A stretch of 13,290 bases of DNA from Methanoregulaceae archaeon (GCA_013331215.1 DUGU01000223.1:1-13290), one strand, 5' to 3'. Positions 1 through 7,210 are shown, counted from the stretch's first letter. The notes: generated from the letters alone by a model not told the origin. Program-made: numbers and translations.

Positions 1-40
1 CGATCAATCCGATCAACAGCATCGTCGAACGCAATCTCAT
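1..40 (-). CDS. Possible 5' end of an exported protein (partial)
   Basis: Reading leftward from an ATG at 40-38 gives MRLRSTMLLIGLI before the window ends. A basic start followed by a hydrophobic run is what the beginning of a signal peptide or membrane anchor looks like. An AT-rich, TATA-like stretch (about 80-95) lies roughly 40-55 nt upstream, a reasonable distance for an archaeal promoter with a short leader. No clear Shine-Dalgarno sequence precedes the ATG, and a second ATG at 22-20 is possible. Only 13 codons are visible, so no family can be named and the call may be wrong. Confidence 0.3.
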   Translation of the reverse strand, partial: MRLRSTMLLIGLI

Positions 41-79
41 ACGTGGAAGATGCTCGGATTGAGTATTTACGGATGCCGT

Positions 80-95
80 TTTTATTATACTATCA
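80..95. promoter_or_regulatory. AT-rich TATA-like island between divergent genes
   Basis: The stretch TTTTATTATACTATC stands out sharply from the GC-rich surroundings. Read on the minus strand (GATAGTATAATAAAA) it lies at a suitable distance to serve the putative gene starting at position 40. It could also serve the plus-strand lipoprotein gene, but that would imply a leader of about 150 nt. A second, weaker candidate for the plus strand is GATATACC near 190-197, about 70 nt upstream of the ATG at 267. The rest of 96-266 shows no convincing gene. Confidence 0.3.
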
Positions 96-266
96 TGCGG
101 GAACGGCGAGTCAGCGACCTGCCAGCGGAAGGCAGGGGGCTCGCGGAACCAGGAGCCGGAACGCGGGCAGCATTAAGGACGGGCGGGCCGGATATACCGT
201 TACCGATTCGTTCGGTGATCGTCGGGCAACAATGACAGGGGTACCAGAACCGGAAGGGTTGAGGCG

Positions 267-1628
267 ATGATCACAGCCTCGCGGATCCGGAGTATGGGAA
301 TCCTAGCAGTGCTGGTGCTGCTGCTCGCCGCATCGGCGGGATGCATGGGCTTCGGCTACTCCACGGCACGGGATATCGTCGTTCTCAAACTCGACGGCGA
401 CGGAATGCAGGAATGGACTCGCACGATCGACAGGGCTCCATACGATGCCGGCCAGGATATGGCCGAGCTGGCGGACGGTGAGTTCGTCGTCGTCGGACAG
501 AACGGCACGAGCTGGAGGTCGCCCGGATCTCCACGGGTGATCCGTCTCTCACCGGATGGAAAGGTGATCGCGGACAGGACGAGCGCGGGCGGGTTTCCAC
601 CTCGCGCGGTCGTTGCCGATCTGGACGGTGGTTATACTACCTTGCTGCAGAATGGCGAGCTGACGCGATTCGAACGCTCAGGAGCGGCTCTATGGACCTG
701 TACCACCGCTATGTGGGAGGCGTCCTCGCTGATCAAGCTCCGAGACGGAGGTTATCTCGTCGGCGGAGACTCCGCCGTCCAGGTCTGGGCGACGAACGAC
801 TCCTCGGTGACAGGCGAGCAGACCGTCCCGCAGCCCGTGATCACCACGGCCACGTCGGGAGGTTCGACCGCCTCCCTGGTGGATGCCGCACCGCTCGATG
901 CCGGCATCACGACTCTCCCCCGCGGAGCGGGCAGCCGTCCCACCACGCTGCCCGCGGTTGCCATCCCATCGTATAGACCCAGTACGATGGAGATGAGATC
1001 TCAGGCGGTGCGGTATTCGCCGGCTGGAACATTGGCATGGCAGCGGACGTACGAAACGGGGATCACTGCGGTCTGGTCCGCGTTCGAAGACCCGGTAGAC
1101 GGCACCCTGCTGCTCGCCGGGCCGGGTCCCGACACCGGCAGGGATTATACCATCGATCTTGGGATGCTGCACACCGATAGAGACGGAGTGGCTGGAGCCC
1201 TGATCCCGCTCGGTCAGGTCGAGTATCACGGGAGCATTCAGATGCGGGCTCTGTCCGACGGGCTCGAGGTGATCGCCAGTACGAAGAGCGCCGCACTCCC
1301 CCATCCAGCGTTCGGTGTCACCTCGGCCCTCCTCGATCCGGCAGGACGAGTGATCGCGGGACTGACCCTGAATGCCAGCCGCGTCTTCAACGGGACGAGC
1401 GACGGCGGATACATCTCCGTGGGCGTTCCCGTTGGGAATGGAGTGAGCGGCTACGATTCGGTAGTCTTCCTCGGCCCGAACGGATACACCGGCTTTCACG
1501 CTCTCCGGTTCGACGCGGCGGGAACTCTCGTCTGGGACCGTCCGTTGTCGATAGGCTCCATCCAGGAAGTTAAACGGGTGATCCAGACCGCGGATGGCGG
1601 CTACGCGATCCTCGCGATGAGCGTGTAG
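267..1628 (+). CDS. Putative lipoprotein with beta-propeller-like repeats
   Basis: A 453-aa predicted surface lipoprotein. Residues 1-25 form a signal peptide: an Arg-containing start, a hydrophobic core (GILAVLVLLLAAS), then SAGC with Cys26 as a relaxed lipobox. The mature part is built from about six or seven degenerate repeats. Each has a strand like LxxDxxGxxxW (for example LKLDGDGMQEW, VRYSPAGTLAW, LRFDAAGTLVW) followed about 25-30 residues later by DGGY and a small hydrophobic strand (DGGYTTLL, DGGYLVGG, DGGYISVG, DGGYAILA). This spacing is typical of PQQ-like or WD-like propeller blades, common in methanogen surface proteins. GGAAGGG at 252-258, 8 nt before the ATG, supports this start; the alternative ATG at 294 would shorten the basic region. 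There is no catalytic motif; binding or cell-envelope sensing is a guess. Confidence 0.8.
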   Translation: MITASRIRSMGILAVLVLLLAASAGCMGFGYSTARDIVVLKLDGDGMQEWTRTIDRAPYDAGQDMAELADGEFVVVGQNGTSWRSPGSPRVIRLSPDGKVIADRTSAGGFPPRAVVADLDGGYTTLLQNGELTRFERSGAALWTCTTAMWEASSLIKLRDGGYLVGGDSAVQVWATNDSSVTGEQTVPQPVITTATSGGSTASLVDAAPLDAGITTLPRGAGSRPTTLPAVAIPSYRPSTMEMRSQAVRYSPAGTLAWQRTYETGITAVWSAFEDPVDGTLLLAGPGPDTGRDYTIDLGMLHTDRDGVAGALIPLGQVEYHGSIQMRALSDGLEVIASTKSAALPHPAFGVTSALLDPAGRVIAGLTLNASRVFNGTSDGGYISVGVPVGNGVSGYDSVVFLGPNGYTGFHALRFDAAGTLVWDRPLSIGSIQEVKRVIQTADGGYAILAMSV

Positions 1629-1643
1629 GATGCATCGGCGTCC

Positions 1644-1660
1644 GCTGTGTGTTACACAGC
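1644..1660. terminator. Inverted repeat between convergent genes, possible terminator
   Basis: GCTGTGT (1644-1650) and ACACAGC (1654-1660) form a perfect 7-bp stem with a 3-nt loop. It sits exactly where the plus-strand lipoprotein gene ends and the minus-strand asnB gene stops; the asnB stop codon (1652-1654) is inside it. No long T-tract follows on either strand, although CTTTTC occurs near 1699-1704 on the plus strand. Archaeal termination depends mainly on T-tracts, so a terminator role is uncertain. Confidence 0.3.
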
Positions 1661-3520
1661 CCTCCCCTTGTCTTTGCCTTCAGACCGTTCTAGAAGCGTC
1701 TTTTCTCGTTCGTCGAAGAAGAGGCGGAGCCAGAGCTCGGTCACGAAGATTCGGAAGACCTCGTGCGAGTAGCGGGCACAGCCGGCGCGGTACTGCTCGA
1801 AGTCGGATCGTACCGCTTCCGCATTCCAGTACGGGCGGGAGCGGAACGATTCCGAAGCGAAGACCTCCTCGACCAAGGGCGCGAGTTCGCGCCCCATCCA
1901 GACCTCCTCGGGCGTGACGAAGCCCATCTTGTCCATCCGGCAGCGGATCGCCTCGGGAACGAGTCCTTTGATCGCGCGCCGGAGCACCCGCTTCGTGACT
2001 CCACGGCGGAGCTTCTGATCGAGGGGGAGGGACGCCAGGTACTCGACGACACGGTAGTCGAGGAACGGGACTCGGGCCTCAATGGAGAAGTGCATCGAAT
2101 TCCGGTCCTCGTAGTGGAGGAGCGCGGGCAGGTTGGTCACGACCGTCTCCTGCCGAAGGACGTGGTCGAGGTCGCCGGAGTAGCGGTGCACAGGCGGGGC
2201 ATCGACGCGGAGGAGCCCGCGCCGGCCCCGCCGGACCACGAGCTGCCGCGCGGCGTCCGCGAAGAAGCTCCGGTGATGCCGGAGCGTCCCGAACGCCTCC
2301 TCAAGCAGTCGCCCGAACCGGCCGCGGCGGGCAAGTGTCGAGAGGTATGTCCCCTGGTACGCAATGTACCCGGCGAGCTGCTCATCCGCGCCCTGGCCGT
2401 CGAGCACGACCGTGACCGATCCGGCCGCGAGGCGCATCACGCAGTACTGCGCGTAGATCGAGAGCGAGCCGAACGGCTCGTCCTGGGCCCAGACCAGGTC
2501 CAGGAGATCAGCGCGCAGCCAGTCCGGCGAGGGCTCGACGTACGCGCCTGCCACCCCGGCCGCCCCTGCGGCCACCTCCATGAATGGCCGCTCGTCGAAC
2601 CGACGGTCGGCGTAAACGGCCGAGAAGGTCTGCTGTCGCTCGCCGATCGAGCCCGGGTGCTCGGTCGCGAGCAGGCGCGCGATCAGAGCGACGATGGTCG
2701 AGGAGTCCATTCCGCCCGAAAGGCAGGTCCCGACCGGGACGTCGGCGCGAAGCCGGAGGCGGACCGCGTCCGTCATGAGCGCGAGCAGGCGTGCCGGGGC
2801 GTCGGCCGCGAGCGCGGGCGGGGACTCGACTGCGGGGTTCACGGCGAGGTCCCACCAGCGGATCGGTCCCTCGACTCCGCCCTCCCCGATGGCCATCCAG
2901 TGGCCGGGCGAGAGTTGGAGCACCCCCTCGAACATAGTGAGCGGCGAGTGATCGAGAACGCCCCAGGCGAGGAACGTGGCGAGCGCGGGTTCGCACGGAG
3001 CCCGCGCAACGGCGGGGTCGGCGAGCAGGGCCTTGCACTCCGAGGCGAAGAGGAGACGGTCCTCGATCCGAGCGTAGTAGAGCGGCTTGACCCCGAGCCT
3101 GTCCCGGGCGAGGAAGACCTCGCGGCGCCGTCGGTCGAGGAGGGCGAAGGCCCACATCCCATTGAAGCGGGCGAGGCAGTCGCGCCCCCACGCGGCGTAC
3201 GCGGCGAGCACCACCTCGGTGTCTGTCTCCGTTCGGAACGCGTACCCTGCGTCCCGGAGCTCTTCGCGGAGCTCGAGATAGTTGAAGATCTCGCCGTTGA
3301 AGACGAGCGTGAACGCGCCGTCCGCGCTCGTCATCGGCTGGCACCCCTCGTCCGAGAGGTCGATGATCGCGAGCCGCCGGTGGGCGAACCCGACCGACCC
3401 CTCCACGACAGTCCCGCTGGCATCGGGTCCGCGGTGCGCGAGGAGGCTACTCATTCGCTCGATGAGGGCCGCGTCCGCGGCACCGCCGCCGATCTCCACG
3501 ACCCCCGCGATCCCGCACAT
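1652..3520 (-). CDS. asnB: Asparagine synthase (glutamine-hydrolysing)
   Basis: This 622-aa protein makes asparagine from aspartate, glutamine and ATP (EC 6.3.5.4 family). The N-terminal class II glutaminase domain has the nucleophile Cys2 in MCGIAG, then HRGPD (29-33), HRRLAIID (47-54), NGEIFNY (75-81) and TETDTEV (97-103). The C-terminal synthetase domain has the PP-loop SGGMDSS (268-274), GQGADE (375-380) and EARVPFLD (481-488). Length and domain order are complete for the AsnB type. The ATG lies one base after the moaA stop codon, so translation is probably coupled to moaA; no strong Shine-Dalgarno sequence is visible. AsnB-like enzymes sometimes amidate other substrates such as surface sugars or peptides, and the operon partners (moaA, rlmE) do not settle this. 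The family assignment is firm; the exact acceptor is less so. Confidence 0.93.
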   Translation of the reverse strand: MCGIAGVVEIGGGAADAALIERMSSLLAHRGPDASGTVVEGSVGFAHRRLAIIDLSDEGCQPMTSADGAFTLVFNGEIFNYLELREELRDAGYAFRTETDTEVVLAAYAAWGRDCLARFNGMWAFALLDRRRREVFLARDRLGVKPLYYARIEDRLLFASECKALLADPAVARAPCEPALATFLAWGVLDHSPLTMFEGVLQLSPGHWMAIGEGGVEGPIRWWDLAVNPAVESPPALAADAPARLLALMTDAVRLRLRADVPVGTCLSGGMDSSTIVALIARLLATEHPGSIGERQQTFSAVYADRRFDERPFMEVAAGAAGVAGAYVEPSPDWLRADLLDLVWAQDEPFGSLSIYAQYCVMRLAAGSVTVVLDGQGADEQLAGYIAYQGTYLSTLARRGRFGRLLEEAFGTLRHHRSFFADAARQLVVRRGRRGLLRVDAPPVHRYSGDLDHVLRQETVVTNLPALLHYEDRNSMHFSIEARVPFLDYRVVEYLASLPLDQKLRRGVTKRVLRRAIKGLVPEAIRCRMDKMGFVTPEEVWMGRELAPLVEEVFASESFRSRPYWNAEAVRSDFEQYRAGCARYSHEVFRIFVTELWLRLFFDEREKTLLERSEGKDKGRAV

Positions 3521-3521
3521 C

Positions 3522-4397
3522 TCAGGCGAAGTACGGAGACCGTCGCTTCACGGCCTCGCGGAACGCGTCCTCGAGCGCGATGCCATGCAGCCCGCGGACG
3601 TCGACCAGGTTGTCCGAGCGGAGCAGGCAGGGCTTGAGCTTCCCGTCGGAGGTGAGGCGGAGCCGGTTGCAGTAGGCGCAGAACTCGGTGTTGTGGAGCG
3701 GCCGGACGACCTCGACCTCCGCCCCCCGAACGAAGTACTTCTTCCGGTGGTGCATTCGCCGCGTCTCGACGCGGTCGGCCATGGCCGCGATCCGGTCCTC
3801 GATCCCTTTCACGTCGCCGTGGTGGTCGCAGTCGCGGAAGTCCATCAGTTCGATCAACTGCAGCACCAGGTTGGGGTTGTCCCGCACGAAATCGATGAAG
3901 GTATCGACCTCGTCCTCGTTAATGCCGGAGAGCACGACCATGTTGATCTTGACCGGGGTCAGACCCGCCTTCAGGGCCGCGTCGATCCCGGCCAGGGCCT
4001 CGCCGAGCATGGGCTTTCCCGCGATCTGCTTATATCGCTCGGGGTCCATCGTGTCGAGCGAGACATTGACTCGGGTGAGTCCGGCGTCCTTCAGCTCCTG
4101 TGCCCTCTCTGCGAGCAGGGTCGCGTTCGTGGTCAGGGAGGTCTCCATCCCGGGTGGGACGGACGCGATGATCTGCGCGAGGTCGGGGCGCATCAGCGGC
4201 TCGCCGCCCGTGAACTTGACCGACCGGATGCCGAAGGACTGGGCCACGCGGAGGATCTCAGCGATCTGCTCGGCCGAGAGCTCCTGCTCGGGATTCTTCT
4301 CGCCCTCGGCGTGGCAGTAGATACAGTTGAGGTTGCAGGCCTGCGTCAGGCTGATCCGGATGTTCGTGACGGTTCGGCCGGACGGATCAGTCAGCAC
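3522..4397 (-). CDS. moaA: GTP 3',8-cyclase MoaA (molybdopterin biosynthesis)
   Basis: A radical SAM enzyme of 291 aa that converts GTP to 3',8-cyclo-7,8-dihydro-GTP, the first step of the pterin cofactor used by molybdenum and tungsten enzymes such as formylmethanofuran dehydrogenase. The first 4Fe-4S site is C21-x3-C25-x2-C28 (CNLNCIYC), followed by GGEPLMR (64-70). The second cluster site is C240-x2-C243-x13-C257 near the C-terminus. I chose the GTG at 4397: it gives the usual N-terminus MLTDPSGR and has GGGTG 8 nt upstream. The longer open frame to 4496 adds only Arg-rich residues that are rlmE read in another frame. The start overlaps the end of rlmE by 11 nt. The protein ends in SPYFA and lacks the terminal Gly-Gly of bacterial and human homologs. 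Confidence 0.9.
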   Translation of the reverse strand: MLTDPSGRTVTNIRISLTQACNLNCIYCHAEGEKNPEQELSAEQIAEILRVAQSFGIRSVKFTGGEPLMRPDLAQIIASVPPGMETSLTTNATLLAERAQELKDAGLTRVNVSLDTMDPERYKQIAGKPMLGEALAGIDAALKAGLTPVKINMVVLSGINEDEVDTFIDFVRDNPNLVLQLIELMDFRDCDHHGDVKGIEDRIAAMADRVETRRMHHRKKYFVRGAEVEVVRPLHNTEFCAYCNRLRLTSDGKLKPCLLRSDNLVDVRGLHGIALEDAFREAVKRRSPYFA

Positions 4398-4986
4398 CGG
4401 CGTCACACCCGATGAAGTTCTTGCCGATGATGTAGATCTCGCGCGACCCCTTCCGGCTCGCCTTCGCCTGATACGTCCGGCCCGAGCGGAACGCAACCCT
4501 GACCTTTGCCAGGAACTCGGCGAAGTCCTCCCCCTGGAACGACTTGACGACGAAGTTGCCGCCCGGTTTCAGGACTGCGCAGGCGAATGCCAGCGCCTGC
4601 TCGCCGAGCTCGATCGCGCGGGCCTGGTCGTACGAGCGCTGGCCCGAGAGCTTCGGCGAGGCGTCCGCGACGACCACGTTCACGACCCCGAGCGCCTCCT
4701 TCACGCGCGCCTGAAGCGCGGGGTCGGCGAGGTCCCCGACGACCGTCTCTACCCCATCGATCGGCGCGATCGGGTTCAGGTCGACACCGAGAACGCGCCC
4801 CTCGGTGAGCGTGCGGATCACCTGGAGCCAGGACCCCGGCGCGGCCCCCAGGTCGACCACGTTGTCGTCCTGCCGGATCACACCGGCGTGCTGCTGAACC
4901 TCGAGCAGCTTGTATGCGGCCCGAGAGCGATAGCCCTCGCGCATGGCCCTGCGATATTCCCTGTCCTGTCCCCACTGCGATCCCAT
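4387..4986 (-). CDS. rlmE: 23S rRNA 2'-O-methyltransferase RlmE (FtsJ/RrmJ family)
   Basis: A 199-aa SAM-dependent 2'-O-methyltransferase. In bacteria this family methylates a uridine in the A-loop of 23S rRNA; the archaeal members are assumed to do the same. The SAM-binding loop is DLGAAPGSW (45-53). The K-D-K-E catalytic tetrad of the family is complete: K26 in AYKLLE, D108 in VADASP, K148 in VVKSF and E183 in SREIY. I chose the ATG at 4986, which gives MGSQWGQD and has GGGAG about 11 nt upstream. An in-frame GTG at 5031 would add 15 residues without family support. It is the first gene of a compact minus-strand operon with moaA and asnB, and is divergent from pcn across a region of inverted repeats. 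Confidence 0.9.
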   Translation of the reverse strand: MGSQWGQDREYRRAMREGYRSRAAYKLLEVQQHAGVIRQDDNVVDLGAAPGSWLQVIRTLTEGRVLGVDLNPIAPIDGVETVVGDLADPALQARVKEALGVVNVVVADASPKLSGQRSYDQARAIELGEQALAFACAVLKPGGNFVVKSFQGEDFAEFLAKVRVAFRSGRTYQAKASRKGSREIYIIGKNFIGCDAGAD

Positions 4987-5016
4987 GTTTACGTCTGCTC
5001 CCGATTGGTGCCTTTC

Positions 5017-5033
5017 CCGTGACGCGTTCACGG
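5017..5033. repeat. Short stem-loop in the rlmE upstream region
   Basis: CCGTGA (5017-5022) and TCACGG (5028-5033) form a perfect 6-bp stem around a 5-nt loop CGCGT. If transcription of rlmE starts upstream of this point, the hairpin is in the 5' leader about 30 nt before the ATG. It is the inner of two consecutive hairpins in the rlmE/pcn divergent region. Confidence 0.45.
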
Positions 5034-5035
5034 AA

Positions 5036-5071
5036 ACCGGAGCGTATCAACCTTGCGGTTCCCGCTCCGGT
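5036..5071. repeat. Nested stem-loop in the rlmE/pcn divergent region
   Basis: ACCGGAGCG (5036-5044) and CGCTCCGGT (5063-5071) are a perfect 9-bp inverted repeat. Inside the 18-nt loop, AACC (5049-5052) pairs with GGTT (5057-5060) around TTGC, so a two-tier hairpin is possible. It could be a leader RNA structure of the rlmE operon or an operator for a dimeric regulator. Which depends on the transcription start, which cannot be decided from sequence alone. Confidence 0.5.
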
Positions 5072-5089
5072 GCGATATCATTAAAACTA

Positions 5090-5099
5090 TGACTAGTCA
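5090..5099. promoter_or_regulatory. Perfect 10-bp palindrome next to the pcn TATA box
   Basis: TGACTAGTCA is fully self-complementary and ends one base before the TTTATAATA box of pcn, where the TFB recognition element normally lies. A protein bound here would compete with TFB/TBP, so an operator role for pcn (or for the divergent rlmE promoter) is plausible. This is inference from position and symmetry only. Confidence 0.4.
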
Positions 5100-5100
5100 G

Positions 5101-5109
5101 TTTATAATA
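5101..5109 (+). promoter_or_regulatory. TATA box of pcn-priL
   Basis: TTTATAATA is the best TATA-like box in the divergent region and stands out from GC-rich flanks. Its centre lies about 24 nt upstream of the pcn ATG at 5129, so the transcript may be leaderless or nearly so. A weaker alternative, TTAAAACTAT at 5081-5090, would give a leader of about 20 nt and make room for the AGGGGT motif (5119-5124) as a ribosome-binding site. Confidence 0.55.
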
Positions 5110-5128
5110 GAGAGTGTCAGGGGTATCC

Positions 5129-5872
5129 ATGTTACGCGCCACCATCGACGCAGATGTCTTCAGGGAGGCGGTCGACGCCATCGCCGCTCTCGTGAGCGAG
5201 TGCCGCCTCCATGTCGACAGCGAGGGAATGAGGACGAGGGCGGTCGATACCGCGAACGTCGCGATGGTCTCGCTCGAGCTCGGGCCGGACGCCTTCGAGG
5301 TCTTCGAGGCCTCGGAGTCGGCGCTCGGGATCGACGTGACCAAGTTGAAGAACATCATCGGGATGGTGAACCGCGGCGAACGGCTCATGCTCTCGATCCC
5401 CGAGGGGTCGCAGCGCCTGAACCTGGCGTTCCAGAGCTATCAGTATTCGCTGACCCTCCTCGATCCGAACACGATCCGCAAGGATCCCAACGCGCCGACC
5501 CTGGAGCTGCCGGGCACGGTCGTCCTCGAGGGGGCGAAGCTCACGAACGCGATCAAGGCCGCCGCGGTCGTCTCGGACAAGATCGCGCTCGGGATCGATC
5601 CCGAGGCCCGGGTCTTCTTCATGGAGGCCGAGGGCGACACGGACAACATCCGGCTCGAGCTCGGCCCTGACGATGTGCAGTCGCTGGCGGACGTGAAGGC
5701 GCGCTCGCTCTTCAGTCTCGACTACCTCAAGGACATGGCGAAGACCATGAGCCGCGCGAGCCAGATCGAGATCGGGATCGGTATTGACCACCCGGTCCGG
5801 TTCACGTTCGAGATCGCGGGCGGCAAGGCTCGTGTGATCTACCTGCTTGCTCCGCGGATAGAGGCCGACTGA
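5129..5872 (+). CDS. pcn: DNA polymerase sliding clamp (PCNA)
   Basis: A 247-aa archaeal PCNA, the ring-shaped processivity factor that tethers DNA polymerase, FEN1 and ligase to DNA. The sequence is typical from end to end: MLRATIDADVFREAV at the start, LHVDSEGMRTRAVD (27-40), the interdomain connecting loop around residues 113-128, and the C-terminal LLAPRIEAD, whose APRIE segment belongs to the surface that binds PIP-box partners. The length matches the usual 245-250 aa. I chose the ATG at 5129 rather than the in-frame GTG at 5114 because homologs begin MLKATI/MLRATI, and because the TATA box at 5101-5109 would put the transcription start beyond the GTG. The primase gene follows after 14 nt in the same direction, a functional replication pair. 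Confidence 0.96.
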   Translation: MLRATIDADVFREAVDAIAALVSECRLHVDSEGMRTRAVDTANVAMVSLELGPDAFEVFEASESALGIDVTKLKNIIGMVNRGERLMLSIPEGSQRLNLAFQSYQYSLTLLDPNTIRKDPNAPTLELPGTVVLEGAKLTNAIKAAAVVSDKIALGIDPEARVFFMEAEGDTDNIRLELGPDDVQSLADVKARSLFSLDYLKDMAKTMSRASQIEIGIGIDHPVRFTFEIAGGKARVIYLLAPRIEAD

Positions 5873-5886
5873 GTCCCGGAGACTGG

Positions 5887-6960
5887 ATGCGGCCGGTGTT
5901 CGACGAGAAGGACCTGGCCAGGTACCCGTTTTTGCAGGAGGCCCAGGCGAAGATCGCCGGGTCGGAGCTGAACCGCCTCGAGTCTTTTCTCGCGAGTGAT
6001 TCGGGCCGCCGGATCATCAACCTTGCTGCCGATCGGCTTGAGGCCGCGATCACGATTCCGCAACGCGAACTTGAAGACCATTTTCGCACGTCCCGTTCGC
6101 AGAATGTGAATGCGCTCGATTTGCTCTATGCGTACGGGATGGCACGGCTTATTGCGTCGTGTATCAACGACCGTACTGTGATCGAGCGGCTGATAACCTA
6201 CGAAGCCCGTCGCTCATCATTTTTCCTGATGAACGACGAATCAGATGAGACGGCGGAAGCCGATGCGGATAAACGCGATGCGGTGGCCACCCAGCTCGGC
6301 CTTCAACTCGATGGCGACACCGTCCTTGTCCCCCTCGCTCAATATATCGAGATGGTGGCCGGCCTTCGCGAGCCACTCTGGCGGTTAGTCAACCGCGAGG
6401 TCTCGGGCGGGCTCGTCCGGGTTTACGCGACAGAGTTCGAAGTCCTGCTCCGGGAGCGGATCCGTGTCGTGATCCGCGCCCGCGGGCTGCCGAAAGTGCC
6501 GGCGGAGGTCTGCGCACTTCTCGCGCCAGCGATCGAGCGGCTGACCGCGGTTCACCAGGGGCAGATGCTCCGGAACCTCGGGCCGATCGACGAATCGCGG
6601 TACCCGCCCTGCATGGCCGCGCTGGTCATGGCGCTCGCGGGCGGCGCGAACCTGACGCACATGGGCCGATTCGCGCTGACCGCGTTTCTGCACACGATCG
6701 GGCTCGACATCACGCAGATTGTTGAAGTCTACCAGCGCGCTCCCGATTTCGACATCCAGAAGACCCTCTATCAGGTCGAGCACATCTCCGGCCGCTCGGG
6801 GACCGAGTACACTCCGCCGTCCTGCGCGACCATGGAGACGAACGGGCTCTGCGTCCGCCGCGACGCTCTCTGCGAGAGAATCGGCGGGCCGCTCGGGTAC
6901 TACCGGAAGAAGAAGGGAAGTCCGCCGTCCGCCGAGACGCTTAGCGGATCTTCTCGTTGA
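5887..6960 (+). CDS. priL: DNA primase large subunit PriL
   Basis: A 357-aa non-catalytic subunit of the archaeal/eukaryal-type primase, which works with PriS to make replication primers. The C-terminal domain shows the four cysteines of the PriL 4Fe-4S cluster: C242 (YPPCMAAL), C313, C322 and C329 (SCATMETNGLC...LC), followed by the family motif GPLGYYRKK (334-342). The N-terminal half is helical and acidic, with an Asp/Glu-rich stretch at 116-128. GGAG at 5878-5881, 5 nt before the ATG, supports the start. The gene begins 14 nt after pcn and is probably cotranscribed with it. The last 20 bp overlap the convergent small membrane protein gene, and the C-terminal tail after the RKKK segment looks nonconserved. 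Confidence 0.93.
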   Translation: MRPVFDEKDLARYPFLQEAQAKIAGSELNRLESFLASDSGRRIINLAADRLEAAITIPQRELEDHFRTSRSQNVNALDLLYAYGMARLIASCINDRTVIERLITYEARRSSFFLMNDESDETAEADADKRDAVATQLGLQLDGDTVLVPLAQYIEMVAGLREPLWRLVNREVSGGLVRVYATEFEVLLRERIRVVIRARGLPKVPAEVCALLAPAIERLTAVHQGQMLRNLGPIDESRYPPCMAALVMALAGGANLTHMGRFALTAFLHTIGLDITQIVEVYQRAPDFDIQKTLYQVEHISGRSGTEYTPPSCATMETNGLCVRRDALCERIGGPLGYYRKKKGSPPSAETLSGSSR

Positions 6961-7117
6961 TCACGTACCCGGCGACGCTCATCAGGACCAGGAAGATCAC
7001 GATGGCGAGCAGGTATGCCGGTCCCGGCGGAAGGACGAGCGGCAGGCCGACGATCAGCACGATCATGACGAGCAGGGCGATGACCCCGATCACGAGGTCC
7101 AGGAGACGCGTATCCAT
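6941..7117 (-). CDS. Small two-helix membrane protein, function unknown
   Basis: A 58-aa protein almost entirely made of two hydrophobic helices, about residues 6-29 and 35-53, joined by the turn PLVLPPGPAY. The short ends are MDTRLLD and VINEKIR. This is a coherent transmembrane hairpin rather than a random GC-rich frame, which is the main argument that it is real. The ATG at 7117 is the only start that fits; the open frame continues upstream into sequence of different character that would collide with the divergent gene. AGAGA a few bases upstream is a weak ribosome-binding site. It overlaps the end of priL by 20 bp in the convergent orientation. I do not recognise a family. Confidence 0.72.
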   Translation of the reverse strand: MDTRLLDLVIGVIALLVMIVLIVGLPLVLPPGPAYLLAIVIFLVLMSVAGYVINEKIR

Positions 7118-7171
7118 TGTCTCTGTACAATAACGCTCCGCCGATAAGTCTGTATCGAATCGCGGGGGCGG

Positions 7172-7181
7172 TACAAAAACC
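7172..7181 (+). promoter_or_regulatory. Possible TATA-like box for the 7211 gene
   Basis: TACAAAAACC is the most AT-rich run in the 93-bp divergent gap. A transcription start about 25 nt downstream would fall near 7200, after the ATG at 7190 but before the ATG at 7211, which favours the latter as the start codon. GAGGT at 7192-7196 could be a ribosome-binding site only if transcription starts earlier. Confidence 0.3.
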
Positions 7182-7210
7182 CTTGTAGGATGAGGTACCA
7201 TCACACGGCC

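Noticed and set aside
43..270. Plus-strand open frames of 75 and 61 codons before the lipoprotein gene
   Set aside because: No ribosome-binding site, no hydrophobic or conserved pattern; one overlaps the lipoprotein start in another frame.
1763..3637. A 624-codon open frame on the plus strand opposite asnB and the end of moaA
   Set aside because: It mirrors the codon-position GC bias of asnB; the translation is Arg/Glu/Gly-rich with no motif, while asnB has complete catalytic motifs.
4398..4496. N-terminal extension of moaA by 33 codons
   Set aside because: The added residues are almost all Arg, Ala, Ser and Gly and come from rlmE read out of frame; family members start at the GTG at 4397.
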